This document shows positions 1 through 46,670 of a stretch of 64,000 nucleotides of DNA, one piece after another. The translations under genes were made by a program, and so were the position numbers. Each line of letters starts with the position of its first letter. The first letter of the stretch is position 1. The notes beneath the pieces were generated by a model. It saw nothing but the letters and a program-made list of their open reading frames with translations, ran no database searches and had not been told where the DNA came from. Source of the stretch: Cyprinodon diabolis (lineage: Eukaryota > Chordata > Actinopteri > Cyprinodontiformes > Cyprinodontidae); the NCBI GenBank assembly GCA_030533445.1, contig CM060070.1, forward strand, positions 24,147,501 through 24,211,500, in the 5' to 3' direction.

Positions 1-452
1 AGTTATAGTTAAAAAGAAAAAACATTTAATAAAAGTCACTATTCTTGGTTTGTCACATACTTTTTTTATAATTTGGGGGGATTTGTAAGAGTGTTTTTTT
101 ATGAGACGTTTTTTAGAATTTTCATATTATTTATTTTCTTTGTGTTAAACAAACAGTGAATGGAAATGAAAAACTTCCCTATTAGGCTATATGATTTTTT
201 GAGATAACAAAATATGCCATCGATAAACTCACAGATTTTATGAAAAGCAAAATAAAATCTACACCAGCAGATGAAAGTTGCATATATAATTGAATATAAA
301 GTCATATATATAGCCCAGTAAACAGTTCTGACTATTAATACAAATTTAGAGCCATAAACAGGGGTCCCTGCAGGGATACAGGGGGTTTGCATTGCTGCAC
401 TCCCTTCTCTCTGGGTCTCTGCTCTATTGGTTTAATTTGCCATCATACTCAC
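1..452. other. rnf220 last visible intron (5' part), no exon seen
   Basis: This is AT-rich sequence downstream (minus strand) of the exon ending at 453. I searched both strands for the remaining RING residues and found none, so the terminal exon lies off the window. No repeat of note was seen. Confidence 0.7.
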
Positions 453-35469
<35,017 letters not shown>

Positions 35470-35488
35470 TCCCTCCCTGCTGGTGGTT

Positions 35489-36762
35489 CTGAGGCACATA
35501 GTGCAGCAGATCCACCATACAAAAAAAAAGAAAAAGAATAACCATCATGAGCTTATTAACAATATTTTCAGTTGGCCTGGAAACTATTTATTTAACAACA
35601 AAAACACAACATATCAACTGACCACCCACAGCGATATGAACTAATTTTTTCCCCATACATTGACTTTAGTTGTTTTTTTTATCTGTCAGCAAATACTTTA
35701 ATTCTTTCAATTTTACATCAAACAGCTCCACAAGTGAAATGTCTCATAATTGCAGGTCTAGAGGTTTTTTTTTTTTTTTTACAATCACTGCTTTAAAGGA
35801 TAATATCAACTAAAAAAGGTGTTTCAAGGAGGCCTGTAAATAATTAAGAGTAAATAAATTGCCTATAAAACACACATAGGGAAGGAGCTTGCAAATGTAC
35901 TTAAAGGTGAGGTAGAAACACCTTTAGAGTAAAAAACATTTAAAAAACAATTTAGGTTTCAAAAAATTTTAATTTTTAAATCAATACAGTGTTTGTTTTT
36001 GTATTTATTTATTTTCATAATTGGAAGTTGAACATTTCGATGCTAAACATTTTAAGAGGATAAAGGTCCGATCGTAAAATATTTTAAAAAGATATTTGTT
36101 TCAAAACACGTATCAACAATAATTAAACTGATAAAAAATGCAAAAAATATATGCAATATCAAAGTTACGAATTTAAAAAAAAAGACTCAGCATCTAAAAC
36201 TGTAAATTAAATTATGGGCTTTTAAAAAATTGATAAAAAAATACTTTTAATTGAATTAGATGGTTTTTCGAGTCAATGAGTTCAATTGAATCAGATGGTT
36301 CTCCTTAGAAAACTTTGAAACAGTATGATCTGGTTGAATTGTCTCTGTAAAGTGCCTTGGGGTCACATATGGTGTGAATTGAAGCTGTATGGATAAACTA
36401 AATTGAACTAAATTGTATTTTTTCCCGCATAAGAGAAGAAATGTTTACCAAACAAATTAAAACAATTTAAAGAACTTACTAAAATACCTTCCATATTTTG
36501 TGAAAAACATGCAATATAAATGCTTATTTTAAATCTACATTTAATAACTAAATTAATCAAGCTGATCATTCTTTCTTCAATAATTTTTCTAGTCTTTTAC
36601 ATCAATATCGTGTCTCCAAGAAAAAAGTTTTTCTCAGTGACTCTTGTAAACAAGCAGAAGCAACCAGAAAACGTGAGAATAAAATTGCCACTTAGAGCAA
36701 TTAAAGCACATAAAGTAGTAATCAGTTGTGTAATCAGGACCCATCAATGATTCGCTACTTAC
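35489..36762. other. Probable first intron of rnf220
   Basis: AT-rich; holds the LINE-tail relic. The acceptor side carries a T-rich tract (35521-35540) ending in CCTCAG, with a second in-line acceptor CAGCAG at 35477. Confidence 0.5.
36270..36420 (+). repeat. LINE 3'-tail relic
   Basis: CTGTAAAGTGCCTTGGGGTC, then GTGTGAATTGAAGC and TGAACTAAATTG, resembles the widespread fish LINE tail that ends in short AAATTGAATTG units. Confidence 0.6.
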
Positions 36763-37110
36763 CGTGAAGAACTTCTCTAAGCGCGTTTATTTCAGCTTCA
36801 ACACTTCCCCCTGCAGGCTTTTCAACTTTTTCTCTCTTCTTTCAGAAACGATGCATTTTAAAAACAATAAAAGAAACAAGAAGAAAGAAAAAAAGAAGCG
36901 TGGCAGGACACTGTGGGTTTTCGCTGTCCTCCTCCAGATGTTTGCGCGTCTTTCCTCCGAGCGACGCAGAGAGGAGCGCAGCTCAGAGCCGTGCAGCTGC
37001 TGCGTGCGTCTGTCTGTCTTTGCAGGATGAAGGAAGGCAGCAGTGCATGCACTGGCTGCGGGTCGCTGTATGTCTCTGTTGGTCTTTGCGCTCTGTGTGA
37101 CAATCACCCC
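36763..37110 (-). promoter_or_regulatory. rnf220: Probable rnf220 promoter and non-coding first exon (CpG-rich)
   Basis: A consensus splice donor (ACG|GTAAGT, minus) ends at 36763 and is the nearest good donor upstream of the first coding exon. Bases 36897-37090 hold a dense CpG cluster against an AT-rich background. No TATA box is evident, as is usual for CpG promoters. The transcription start is unknown; the right boundary is a guess. An intron of about 1.27 kb would separate this exon from 35488. Inference only. Confidence 0.5.
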
Positions 37111-37482
37111 CTCTTCTATTACCCTGCCCTCTCTCCCTGTAGCCCCCCCTTTCTTCTACCCCTCCTCTGAGACCAGCATGCCTGTCTAAGGACACATCCA
37201 ATCTGTTGGTCTCACTAAGAGAAGCACTTACCTTGATTTTGCAAAAGAAACTTTAAAGCTATTTCTTAGATTTCATTGTAAAATGAATACAATTGAATTT
37301 AAATAAACTTTTCCACTCATAGAACAATGAATGTCCATTTTAATATGTTTTATATTCTGTTGCAAATCTTAAACCATATTATCATATTGTCTGTTATCAT
37401 AACAGGCTACAATTGGAGGTCGTTTGAACATTTAGATATGTTGTTGTTTTTCCCTCTGTTTGATATGGCTGGTAACAGGTCA

Positions 37483-38167
37483 CAGGTGTAGCCAGAAAAT
37501 TTTAATATGGGCGGCCAGGCAATAACCTATGTACACTGAGGGGTGGCCGAAAGCAGATAGGCACCAGAAACTCAGGCTCAATCTACACCGTTCCAACAGG
37601 AATCACAGCATCCATGTTTCTAAATAAAGACAATCTATACTTTCCTACAGCCTTTGCTAACAAATGGACGCATATATTTAAACATCCATGCGGTCTAAAT
37701 AAAAGGTAGAATAAGGTAGTGGACAAAATTTCTGAGGCGAACATACTTTTATCAAAAATTGTTCTGCATAAAATTAATATTTACATGTTCTAATATGTAA
37801 ATTAAATGGATTTTTAAGTTATTATTAAAGTAGTTATTTATCTATGATTTCACTGAAGGCTCCTAGATGACTTGTAGAGACTTTTCTCTTTACCCCATAT
37901 AACACAAATTTTAGTTCTGAAGTGAGCATGAATTCTGTATATATCAAGTTTAATGTTAGTATTTTGATGTGTATAATTAACCACAGCATATTAGTTGTCA
38001 AGTAATTTTTGATATATGAAAAATGTAAATGTTTAATAAGTCTGAACATTCCCCTGAAAGTATTACTGCTGGTACCATCTGTATTACGGCGCGAAAAAAA
38101 GATGGTAGGGGTGGCGACAGGGGTGGCCATTGCCACCTCTGGCCCCCCGTCTAGCTCCACCCCTATG
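37483..38167. mobile_element. hAT-type relic, 685 bp
   Basis: Ends CAGGTGTAGCCAG and, inverted, CATAGGGGTGGAGCTAG are imperfect inverted repeats. ACAGGTCA (37475-37482) and ACAGGTGA (38168-38175) form an 8-bp target duplication with one mismatch. The interior is AT-rich with no transposase. Confidence 0.6.
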
Positions 38168-38293
38168 ACAGGTGAGCCCACCTTTAGTTTCCAACACACC
38201 ATTGAGTGCATATAAAGCAATAGAAAAATTAGAAAAAACAAGGTGCAGCTGAACCCTTTCTTATATCGCACAGGAAAACTGCCTTTATTGCAA

Positions 38294-38332
38294 TTGATTA
38301 AAACCATGCAAAACTTGCATGGTTTTAATCAA
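38294..38332. repeat. Perfect 18-bp inverted repeat with 3-base loop
   Basis: TTGATTAAAACCATGCAA, then AAC, then the exact complement. No flanking duplication was seen. Confidence 0.95.
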
Positions 38333-40219
38333 AAACCCTCCTGTAATAATGTTCAATATAGTGTTTTATGGAGCAGGCAAAACAACTGGGCTGAATGCGA
38401 GCGCAGCTTGGGCATGGGTGGCTTAGGTTGTTTGGTAGTCAACTTTTTTGAGAAAGAAATTAAGTGGCCAACCACAAGACATTTCATACCTACCATGTGC
38501 ACCCATTATAATCATTTAGAGCATTTAAACTGCATTTGCAAGGCGACTGCATTACATCGGTTCTCCAGAATTTGTTTTATCCAGGTGCCAGTGCTAGTTC
38601 AGAGTAAGTCTATACTGATCACAACTCAGCAAGAGAAAATTCAACTACATCCATGTTTTTCAAAAAATTCACTCAACACACATTAGCTTCTCTTGAAGGA
38701 TTTCCCAGGTCAATTTATGTATATGTTTATATATGTGCCGGCTGAGTTAATAATTTATGGTCAAGCATAATATAAACATTAAAACCACATTTAAATGCTT
38801 CAATAATCTAAAAAAATATAGCTGTTTTCTACTTAGAGTATTTACCCATTAAAGATCAAAACTTCTAATATCTGGCTGCAAAAAAAAAAAAAAAGATAGA
38901 GGGGATGCTTGTGGTGTAAATTAGAACTAAAATCAATTACATCAATGTGTAGAACGGACCAGACTGTAGACGTAGGCAGTCTAAAAATCAAAGATATAAT
39001 ATGTAGCATTTTTATAACCGGAAATGAAATACTTAGTCCAATAAGTACTTTAGAAAAGTTACTTGTGGTTAAAAAAAAATAAGCTTACATAAATTCTACT
39101 ACTTTATTGGTTTGTCTGGCAATCAGAAAGACAAAAGTTGTCCAGATAAACTTAAGCAGCTTGACTTCAGACTGCACCCAATGTTACTGCTCTGGCCAGT
39201 CAACTAACACAAGCATTATATTTAAAAAAAAATATATTTTACAGGTGATAAAATTTTCAGAAATGAGAAAATTCATGCAGTAACAGGATAGGAAGTAAAA
39301 CTCCTGAAGATGATCATAGCCATCCATGGAATTATCCATCATGTATTGAGGGTCATATGAAAAAACTCAAGCCCTTTCATCTCTAATGCAACTCAAATGT
39401 AGAAATCTATTAAAAGTCTATTGTCACCAATGATATTAATCAATCCCTGAAAATAAGCTTGACACTTGCGGCCCCTGTGATGTCACTGAGACAGATTGAA
39501 TGTTATTTTACTCTGTGTAACTTTTGAACATGTTGAGTTTTGTGAAACATTTTTTTTTTTTGTCAATGCCCATTTGTTATGGGAAAAAAGCAACACTGTA
39601 GAAATGTAAACATGTGACACCGTGGGCTATGGGTCTGTAGAATTAAACACATGACACTCCCATCTATGTTGTTGATTATCTCTGATCTTTAGCCTGTGCT
39701 AACCTAAGGCACCAAACAAAGGATCCATTCACACTGCTGGTCCAGTCCAAAGATCAGTAATGGTGAGAAAACTACCACTTTCACCCAAGACAGGTCCAAA
39801 CGTTGCATCGTTTTAATAAAATTGTTTGTATAAATTGCAGTGCTAAATTACACCAGCTTTGAGCTGATTGAGACAAAAAGAATGAAGAAGAAAGTCAGAT
39901 TCACTAGGTGTCTGTTGCTACTTTTGGTATGCCCCTGCACATCTTTAACAATTCAAGTAACACCATGAGACATCTGCAAACTCTTTGTGCTTTGAGATTT
40001 GCCGTTACTTTATTCTTATGCAACTCAAATTTGCTGCTCTTACAGTATGTCACCGTGACTTACAGCTTTTGGTATGCTTCAAAACTGAACTATGGCAATC
40101 TAAAAAGCCCTACAAAGGTTTGGTGGTTATAAGCACTGTAAGTATCCTCACACTATCAGAAGTCTCCCATAAATGTTTACATTTTTACACAGTCAACGTG
40201 TTTTTTAATTTTGAAATGA

Positions 40220-40800
40220 AATGTTAACTCATTATAAGTGATTGCTGCCAACTCACCTTGGCACTTTCTCCCAGATTCCAGCAAAGCTGTACTAAAATGC
40301 TGGTGGTGATGTTTTTAACAGGGATAAATAGGACCATGCACCATTCTGGTCTGTATCTTTCATTCACCAAAATCAGGCTTGATTGGCAGCTGAAGGAGTT
40401 CTCCCTCCTCTGTGACTCACACAGTCCCATGCAGTCCCCCTTGCATGTGTGATTGACACTTAGGAATATTCCCTTTTGATGAGACACAATGCAAAGCATT
40501 GGCGTTATTTGTCACAGATAATCTGCTTTCAAGAGTAACACATTACACTGTGTAATATCTGCATTATTCATATCTGATTTCCAGCACATTGTCACAAAGC
40601 GCAGCTCTGAGCACCACAAATCTGCCCAAATCACTCTTAATTTGTTTTTATCGGTATTGGTATTGCTTAAAGACTTTTTGAAATAATGTAATTGAAATAA
40701 TTCCTTATTCCCCGGAGCCAATCCAGAGGCTTTACACCGCTAATCTAATGTGACACGCAATTTCCGTCGCTCAGACGATTGCTTCCCCTCAGGTCCCTGT
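40220..40800. promoter_or_regulatory. Candidate conserved non-coding element (upstream flank)
   Basis: About 580 bases of complex sequence without repeats, with TATTGTCACAAAGC-like, GATGAGACACAATGCAAAGC and CACATTGTCACAAAGCGC (SOX/POU-like) segments. It lies about 3.1 kb upstream of the putative promoter. Texture only. Confidence 0.35.
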
Positions 40801-41159
40801 CTTTAATGAACAGCCATTTGGCTGTGAGCCTGTACATGTGTGTCATTGAGTGTGTGTGCGGAATGAAAGGTTGAGACACGGGCCACAGATGGGAAATAAG
40901 GGAATTGGGCATATCATACCCCGGAAGAAGACACAGGGATGAGGAGACAGTGAAAGACCAGTGGGTTCTGCTATACAAACAACTCGCCATATAGTAAGGA
41001 CAAAAAAAATATAGATTGACAATAGTCTACGCTGGCTTAGAAAATGTAATCATCAAGAACATGACAAGATATTTTCAGTTGCCCTAACAAACATCAAATC
41101 AGAGAAATATATATATATATATATAGATATATATATATATAAACATGTATATTTTTTTT

Positions 41160-41347
41160 CTTTTTTTTAGGTTTTAACCACACTAGTGGCTCTTTTATTG
41201 TACAGATGGCTGACAGGAAAAGGGCTACATGAGAGGGGGAGAGACATGCAACCAAGGACCACATCGGAACCCGGGTCAGCCACATCGAGGTCTAAATCCT
41301 CTGTACATGGGTCGTGCGCACTAACCACTGCACCAAAGAAGCACACC
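41160..41347 (-). repeat. tRNA-derived SINE
   Basis: Read on the minus strand it begins GGTGCAGTGGTTAGTGCGC (A-box region), has GGGTTCCGATG (B-box-like), and continues with the body CATGTCTCTCCCCCTCTCAT ending in AATAAAAGAGCC. Polymerase III promoter layout, decayed. Confidence 0.7.
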
Positions 41348-41475
41348 CCTGAGAAATATTTTTAATATTTTTAAGGGATTTTCAAATATCATTTTAGAAA
41401 GTATGCACTGCATTAATCCAGTATTTCTCATTTCTCTCATAATCCAGTATTTCTAATTCATTGTTTTTTTGCAAG

Positions 41476-41478
<3 letters not shown>

Positions 41479-41552
<74 letters not shown>
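41479..41552. repeat. (AT)n microsatellite
   Basis: Long TA dinucleotide run with one interrupting C; produces spurious IYIY frames on both strands. A shorter AT run lies at 41104-41142. Confidence 0.95.
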
Positions 41553-41558
<6 letters not shown>

Positions 41559-41564
41559 CGGCTT

Positions 41565-41804
41565 TCTCCCACAGTCCAAAAACATGACTGTTAGGTTAAT
41601 TGACTTGTCTAAATTCTCCTTAGTTGTGAGTGTGTGCGTGAATGGTTGTTTGTCTCTATGTTGCCCTGCGATGGAAGGGTGACCTGTCCATGGTGTACCC
41701 CGCCTCCCGCCCATTGACTACTGGAGATAGGCACTAGCACCCCTCGTGTCCCCACTCAAGACAAGCGTGTCAGATAATGGATGGATGGATATATATATAT
41801 AAAT

Positions 41805-41842
<38 letters not shown>
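41565..41842 (-). repeat. LINE 3'-tail repeat plus (AG)n, opposite orientation
   Basis: The complement of the 22618 repeat: TCCAAAAACATGAC, TTAATTGAC, TGTTGCCCTGCGATGG, GTGACCTGTCCATGG. It runs into GGAT units, AT units and a 26-base AG run (41811-41842). Confidence 0.7.
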
Positions 41843-43724
41843 TTGGACCAGACATCCTTTCATGTTTGCAGGACCCAAACATGAGATGAAACAACAGGCA
41901 CATGATGTGGTGTACCTTCATTGATAATACTTAAAACTCCCAAGGACATGAACAGAACCAGGACAATACCAGTGTACTTAGTGAAAGGGATAAGTGACGT
42001 GAAAACAAGGTCTATTCATTACACCTATATATGAAACATGAGTGTTAACTAAATGAGGGTCTGTGACAAATGCAGACAAATGGATAGACTGGGCAAAACT
42101 GGGACAATAAGTACTGAGGAAAACAAGAGCGAATAAAAACTCTAAACACTAAATACAGATGTCAGCTACAGCCAAAATCATAGTATATAGGGTTTTATAC
42201 TGTTTTTTTAATACTGGTTTGCAGTTCAAAGGTTTCAGTCAGCATGTAAAAAAAAAAAACAAAAATTAAATGAAACATGCAATTATCTATACACACAAAG
42301 GCACAGTAAGGATTCAAGTAATGTTTCCAGTAAATTCCGACCACATGGGCAACAGCAACTTTACAAAAACCTAACTGTTCTCAAGAATTGATGAAAGACT
42401 AGATAGAAGCTGGCCAGCTAGGCTGCCAAGAGGCTCATAACAACAACACTGAAGGAACTGCAGAATTGAACATTAGAGCTGAATTTTTCATATGTCTACT
42501 CTAAGAACCGGTGTTTGAAAAACAGAAGGCAGAAAACTTTGGCCTGGCTAAAACTAGTCTTTGCAGAAGATTGGATTCTGTTCTAATCGAACTAAACCCT
42601 AATGTGTGGTCACAAGTTTGATAGGTATCGAAATTAATTATACATAGCACCGAAACAAAATAGAATAAAAACAGAAAAAATGAATTAATTGAATGTTATT
42701 TTAGTAGCATTAAATGTTGTTGTTTTTTTATGCTTTTCCAAAGACAAAGTGGTTTATAACTTAATGAAATTATAATTCAAATCAGTTGTGAACAAAAAAT
42801 AAAAAAAAATGAACATAAATAGGGAATTTATTGCACAACAATGCAAGCATAAAAAAATAATAAAATAAACCCACAATAGATTGATTTCATATTGCACTGG
42901 CCCAGACAGTGTTCAGTTCTGAATCTGGAAAAACAAAAACCGTTTGGTCACCTAAAAGGTGATGTGGACAAGGGAAGTCTTCATAGGCTTTAAAGACGTT
43001 TTCATGACAGATTGGGAATGTAATCCAAAATCAAGATGTGGAATATTACTAAAAAAAAAGACTAAATGCAGAAATTAAATCAAAGTTTTTTTTCCACAAA
43101 GTATTATAAGTGCATGCCAGAGCAACACCTCATCTGCCCATTTGTTCCTTAAAGTGTGATAAGGCTTCCCATGTGTGCCTTCTCCTCTCTCACACCTAAA
43201 GACAGCCGGTTGGGTGAAGAGGTGGGCCAGACGGCAGATGCAGACCTTTAAACAGACAAATAAATGAGAGCCAAAACAGACTCTGCAGCCATGCTTCCCT
43301 TGGACTGATGCAGGAGTGTGGAACACATGTCTTCCTTGTCACAAGGCAAGGTCATTACTCTGAGAAAGGCCCCTCTTACTCATGCACATGTTGTCTAGGG
43401 GTTGGACAGCCACTTGCCAGCAGACCTCCAGACAGACAGCAATCCTAAAATAAAATATGGTAAAGGACAAAAATGTCCTGCCTTTTCATTCATGATCTGT
43501 ACTAAAATGTTCTCCTCATGTTGGAATAACTCTTTTAACAGAATTCCCTTCAGTGAAAAAACATCAGAAATATCCTGATTTTTTAAAGCTGATCATTGAG
43601 CAAACACTCAAACAAACAAGGGTCTCCATAGACACTATAATTATCATTTTCTTCCCTGTTACTCCAATTTTTTTTCCAGCGTGCTAGTGGCAGTGGGTGG
43701 TGTATAGTGGATGATGGGTGTGTG

Positions 43725-44460
43725 TCCTGCAGGCCCAGTGAAGTGTTAATGATGTCCCCGCTCCCTGAGCCAGGTTATGGCACAGGGGCCGTTAGCCGCC
43801 CAGGGTAAACTGCAAGACTCCCAGAATAAATTGCCACCCGGAGCCACGCAGGCTGGTCAGCCGGCCAATTACGAGCCTGCCCGCTCAGCTGAGGATGATG
43901 GGACGCGATGTTAATTGTGCACTTTCATTTTCTGGCATGAGGTGAGTCACTTGGCTGTCTTCTCAACTACCCTACAAACAGTCAACGTATTAACATATGC
44001 AGCCTTACTTTTCGGTTATTTGTGGTTTATATCATAAAACTGTGCTGCATTTTGATTATGCATCAAGCTGAAAACTATTCTCAAGTTGTTTTAATATATT
44101 TGTATTTCACATCTTAGCTCCCGTTGTCTACAGCATAATTCCCAACAAGTAAGAGATGAGTTCAGACTAATTAAATCAGCACAATGAGAGTTCTTCACTT
44201 CTTTTATTAGTGTGCCAGAGGTCATCCAAGCAGTCTTTTAACTTTCTCAGCATATAATTGGAGAAGTGAACAGTAAATAATCATGCTTTTATTTCTTTTA
44301 TACCCCTCCTCTCCCTTCCCAGTTCAGAGAGTAAATTAAGTTTCTGCTGTAATCATTTCCACACACCAATTAGTGATCATTTGCTTTTGCTGTGAGACTC
44401 ACATAAGGTCTAATTACTGAAGACTATCTGTAGAATCAATGGCCAAATAAAAAGCAAAAT
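43725..44460. promoter_or_regulatory. Candidate conserved non-coding cluster (upstream flank)
   Basis: A GC-balanced, repeat-free stretch inside AT-rich flank. It has GGCACAGGGGCCG, GGCCAATTACGAGC, GATGTTAATTGTGC and CACCAATTAGTGATC homeodomain-type motifs. It resembles developmental enhancers; not provable here. Confidence 0.4.
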
Positions 44461-45618
44461 AACATATAAGCAGTTATTTTTATTGTAACTGCCTGGACTA
44501 GGATTTGTTATTTCAGAGATTAAACAAAAATTGTGCTGGATGAATATGCATTCTTCCACAATTAGTGCTGCAAACCAAGAGTTCTAGGTCCTCTGCAGTC
44601 AGCTGTGGCTTTTCAGCGCAGTGCTCCACTCTTCTTCAGTATATCAACATAGAAGACTGTCTGCTAGCACTGCTATGGAGAGAGGTTAGCTACTAAATTA
44701 ACATAGGGAGAGACAGCGCCAGAGTAGAGAAGTCTGCCAGCGAACTGAGCATCGGGGAAGTGAGGCACAGAGAGAGGCCATCGACCAGACAGCTACAAGA
44801 TGGAGTGGAAGAGAACGTGTGAGAGATGAGCTGTCGAACATGTGACAATGTGTGCAGGCATGTGGGTAAAAGTGGAAGCGTGTCTGTGAGTGTGTGTTTG
44901 TGTGTGCATGTAAAAGAAAGAGAGAGAGAGACACGCACAGCTCCCCAAAGCGGCCAGTGAGTGAGGATGTGATGATGAATACAGAGAAGGGCATTATGGT
45001 CTCAATCATTGATCGCTTCCTCCCAAGTGGGCTAGTGACTGTCGGCCACAACATGCATACACACACACCGGGATTATTTTACGTACATAGCACATGATTT
45101 CATTGGACTAATGTTGTTTAAACTCACCCAACATTTTCTGTATGATGCTTAACTGTCAAAACCCAAAGGCCTTTCAGGTACTGGAAGTGAGTTATCATAT
45201 AACCACCAGTAAGCAACTGTTTGCTGTTTATTTTTACATCGACTCGCTCTGGAGTTTCTGGAGTCTAACCCTAACAGCCATTATTGTTGCCTCTTTAGTG
45301 CCTAAGTGTTAAAAGCCTCCCGTCTAAAATCCTTACTGATAATCGTGGGTGAATTGTTTAACAGCACTGTTTAAGAAACCTGTTGCTTCATATTCTTGCA
45401 TTATTATTTAATCTTGTATAAAATGCTTGGTGTAAATTGTAATTTGCTCAGGATTAATAAGACGTAACAGGTTCAATCAGATTTAGAGCTATTGAAAAGT
45501 AGTTTGAAAGCAGCTCAAAAATAGCAGATTGATCATATCAGCACTTTTATTTCCAAGGAGGTAATGTGAAAAACTTTGAAAAGAAGTGCTAGAATTTTCA
45601 AAGTTATTATTATAACAT

Positions 45619-45622
<4 letters not shown>

Positions 45623-45650
<28 letters not shown>
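45623..45650. repeat. Poly-T run of 28 bases
   Basis: Homopolymer; could be the A-tail of a minus-strand retroposon, but no body was recognised next to it. Confidence 0.9.
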
Positions 45651-45729
45651 ATTACAGTGTCCTGTCTGGCAAGGTGGCAATAAGAATAATTTTCTTGATG
45701 CCAAAAGGAGCCCAACAGATTTTACTTTC

Positions 45730-45771
45730 ACAAGTGTAGCGGTATGGCAATTGCCATACCGCTACACTTGT
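45730..45771. repeat. Perfect 42-bp palindrome
   Basis: Two 21-base arms meet without spacer at 45750/45751 (arm begins ACAAGTGTAGCGGTATGGC). The next outer bases do not pair. Confidence 0.97.
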
Positions 45772-46199
45772 TTCATAAGTTGCTTTATTATAATTATGTA
45801 GGGAGTTTTACAGTTCATGTGGACACTGCAATGTAAGTAGAGCAGAAAAACAGAAGAAGAAAAAGGAAAAAGAAAAAGAAAAAAAAGGACAAAAGATGAA
45901 AGAAAGAGGAGATAGAAAGGAGACAATGACAAAACATTTTCAGTCTGCTTCATCACCTGTAACGAGATGAAAAAAGGACAGCACAACCAAAAGACACGGT
46001 ACGAGATATACAATAAAGCAACACCTTCAAACTATCGCTAAAGTAATATCATTAAGTCTGACATGTACTCTGTGTTACCTGAAGATATGAATGTGGGGTT
46101 TCTGTTTGGAAGTGAATCTCTAAGTACCTGAAGCCTAGCACCTGTAGTTGTTTGTGAGGGTGAACTTGTGCATGTAAAGTTTTAACCATAGAAAAAATG

Positions 46200-46670
46200 C
46201 TCAATAGTGGTTGTGGAGAGGCGGAGAGGCACACCCCCCAGAGCACTGAGTCCAGCGCCGGGAGACCCAAAGCCCCAGGCGCCCAAAGGGACCCCAGAAG
46301 CGAAGGCACCAAGACGGGGCCAGCCCCGGAAATCAGACCCCCATCAAGGGAGGAGGAGAGACAGCCACGAAGAAGCCCCCCAGCCACTGCCATGCCGGCG
46401 CCCCGGGGAGCTGCGGGGACGAGTCTGCGGGCCCCGCCGGCAGCCGGCCACCCTGAAGTAGGGCCGGGCACCGAACACCAGCACCCCCACGGCACCGACC
46501 GAAACGCCCCAGCCCCACAGAGCACCGAAACACGCCCCGCCCCCCGGCACCAAGCCCCGGCGACCGGCCGCAACACCCACCGCGACCGCACCACCCAGGA
46601 AAAACACACAGGCGGCCCCGCCTACGGCCGGGGCCCACGCGCATCCGCCGCGAACCGGCTGCCTGCTACC
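46200..46670. repeat. GC-rich island with open frames on both strands, repeat-like
   Basis: About 470 bases of over 65% GC set in AT-rich DNA. Frames of 162-185 codons stay open on both strands because stops are rare at this composition; residues are Pro/Ala/Arg/Gly-rich without a domain. It abuts a duplicated, LTR-like unit and follows a purine-rich stretch (45840-45930), an order I associate with fish repeats. Not called a gene. Confidence 0.5.

Noticed and set aside
45840..45930. Purine-rich GAAAAAG tract
   Set aside because: Low complexity; no coding or regulatory content can be claimed.
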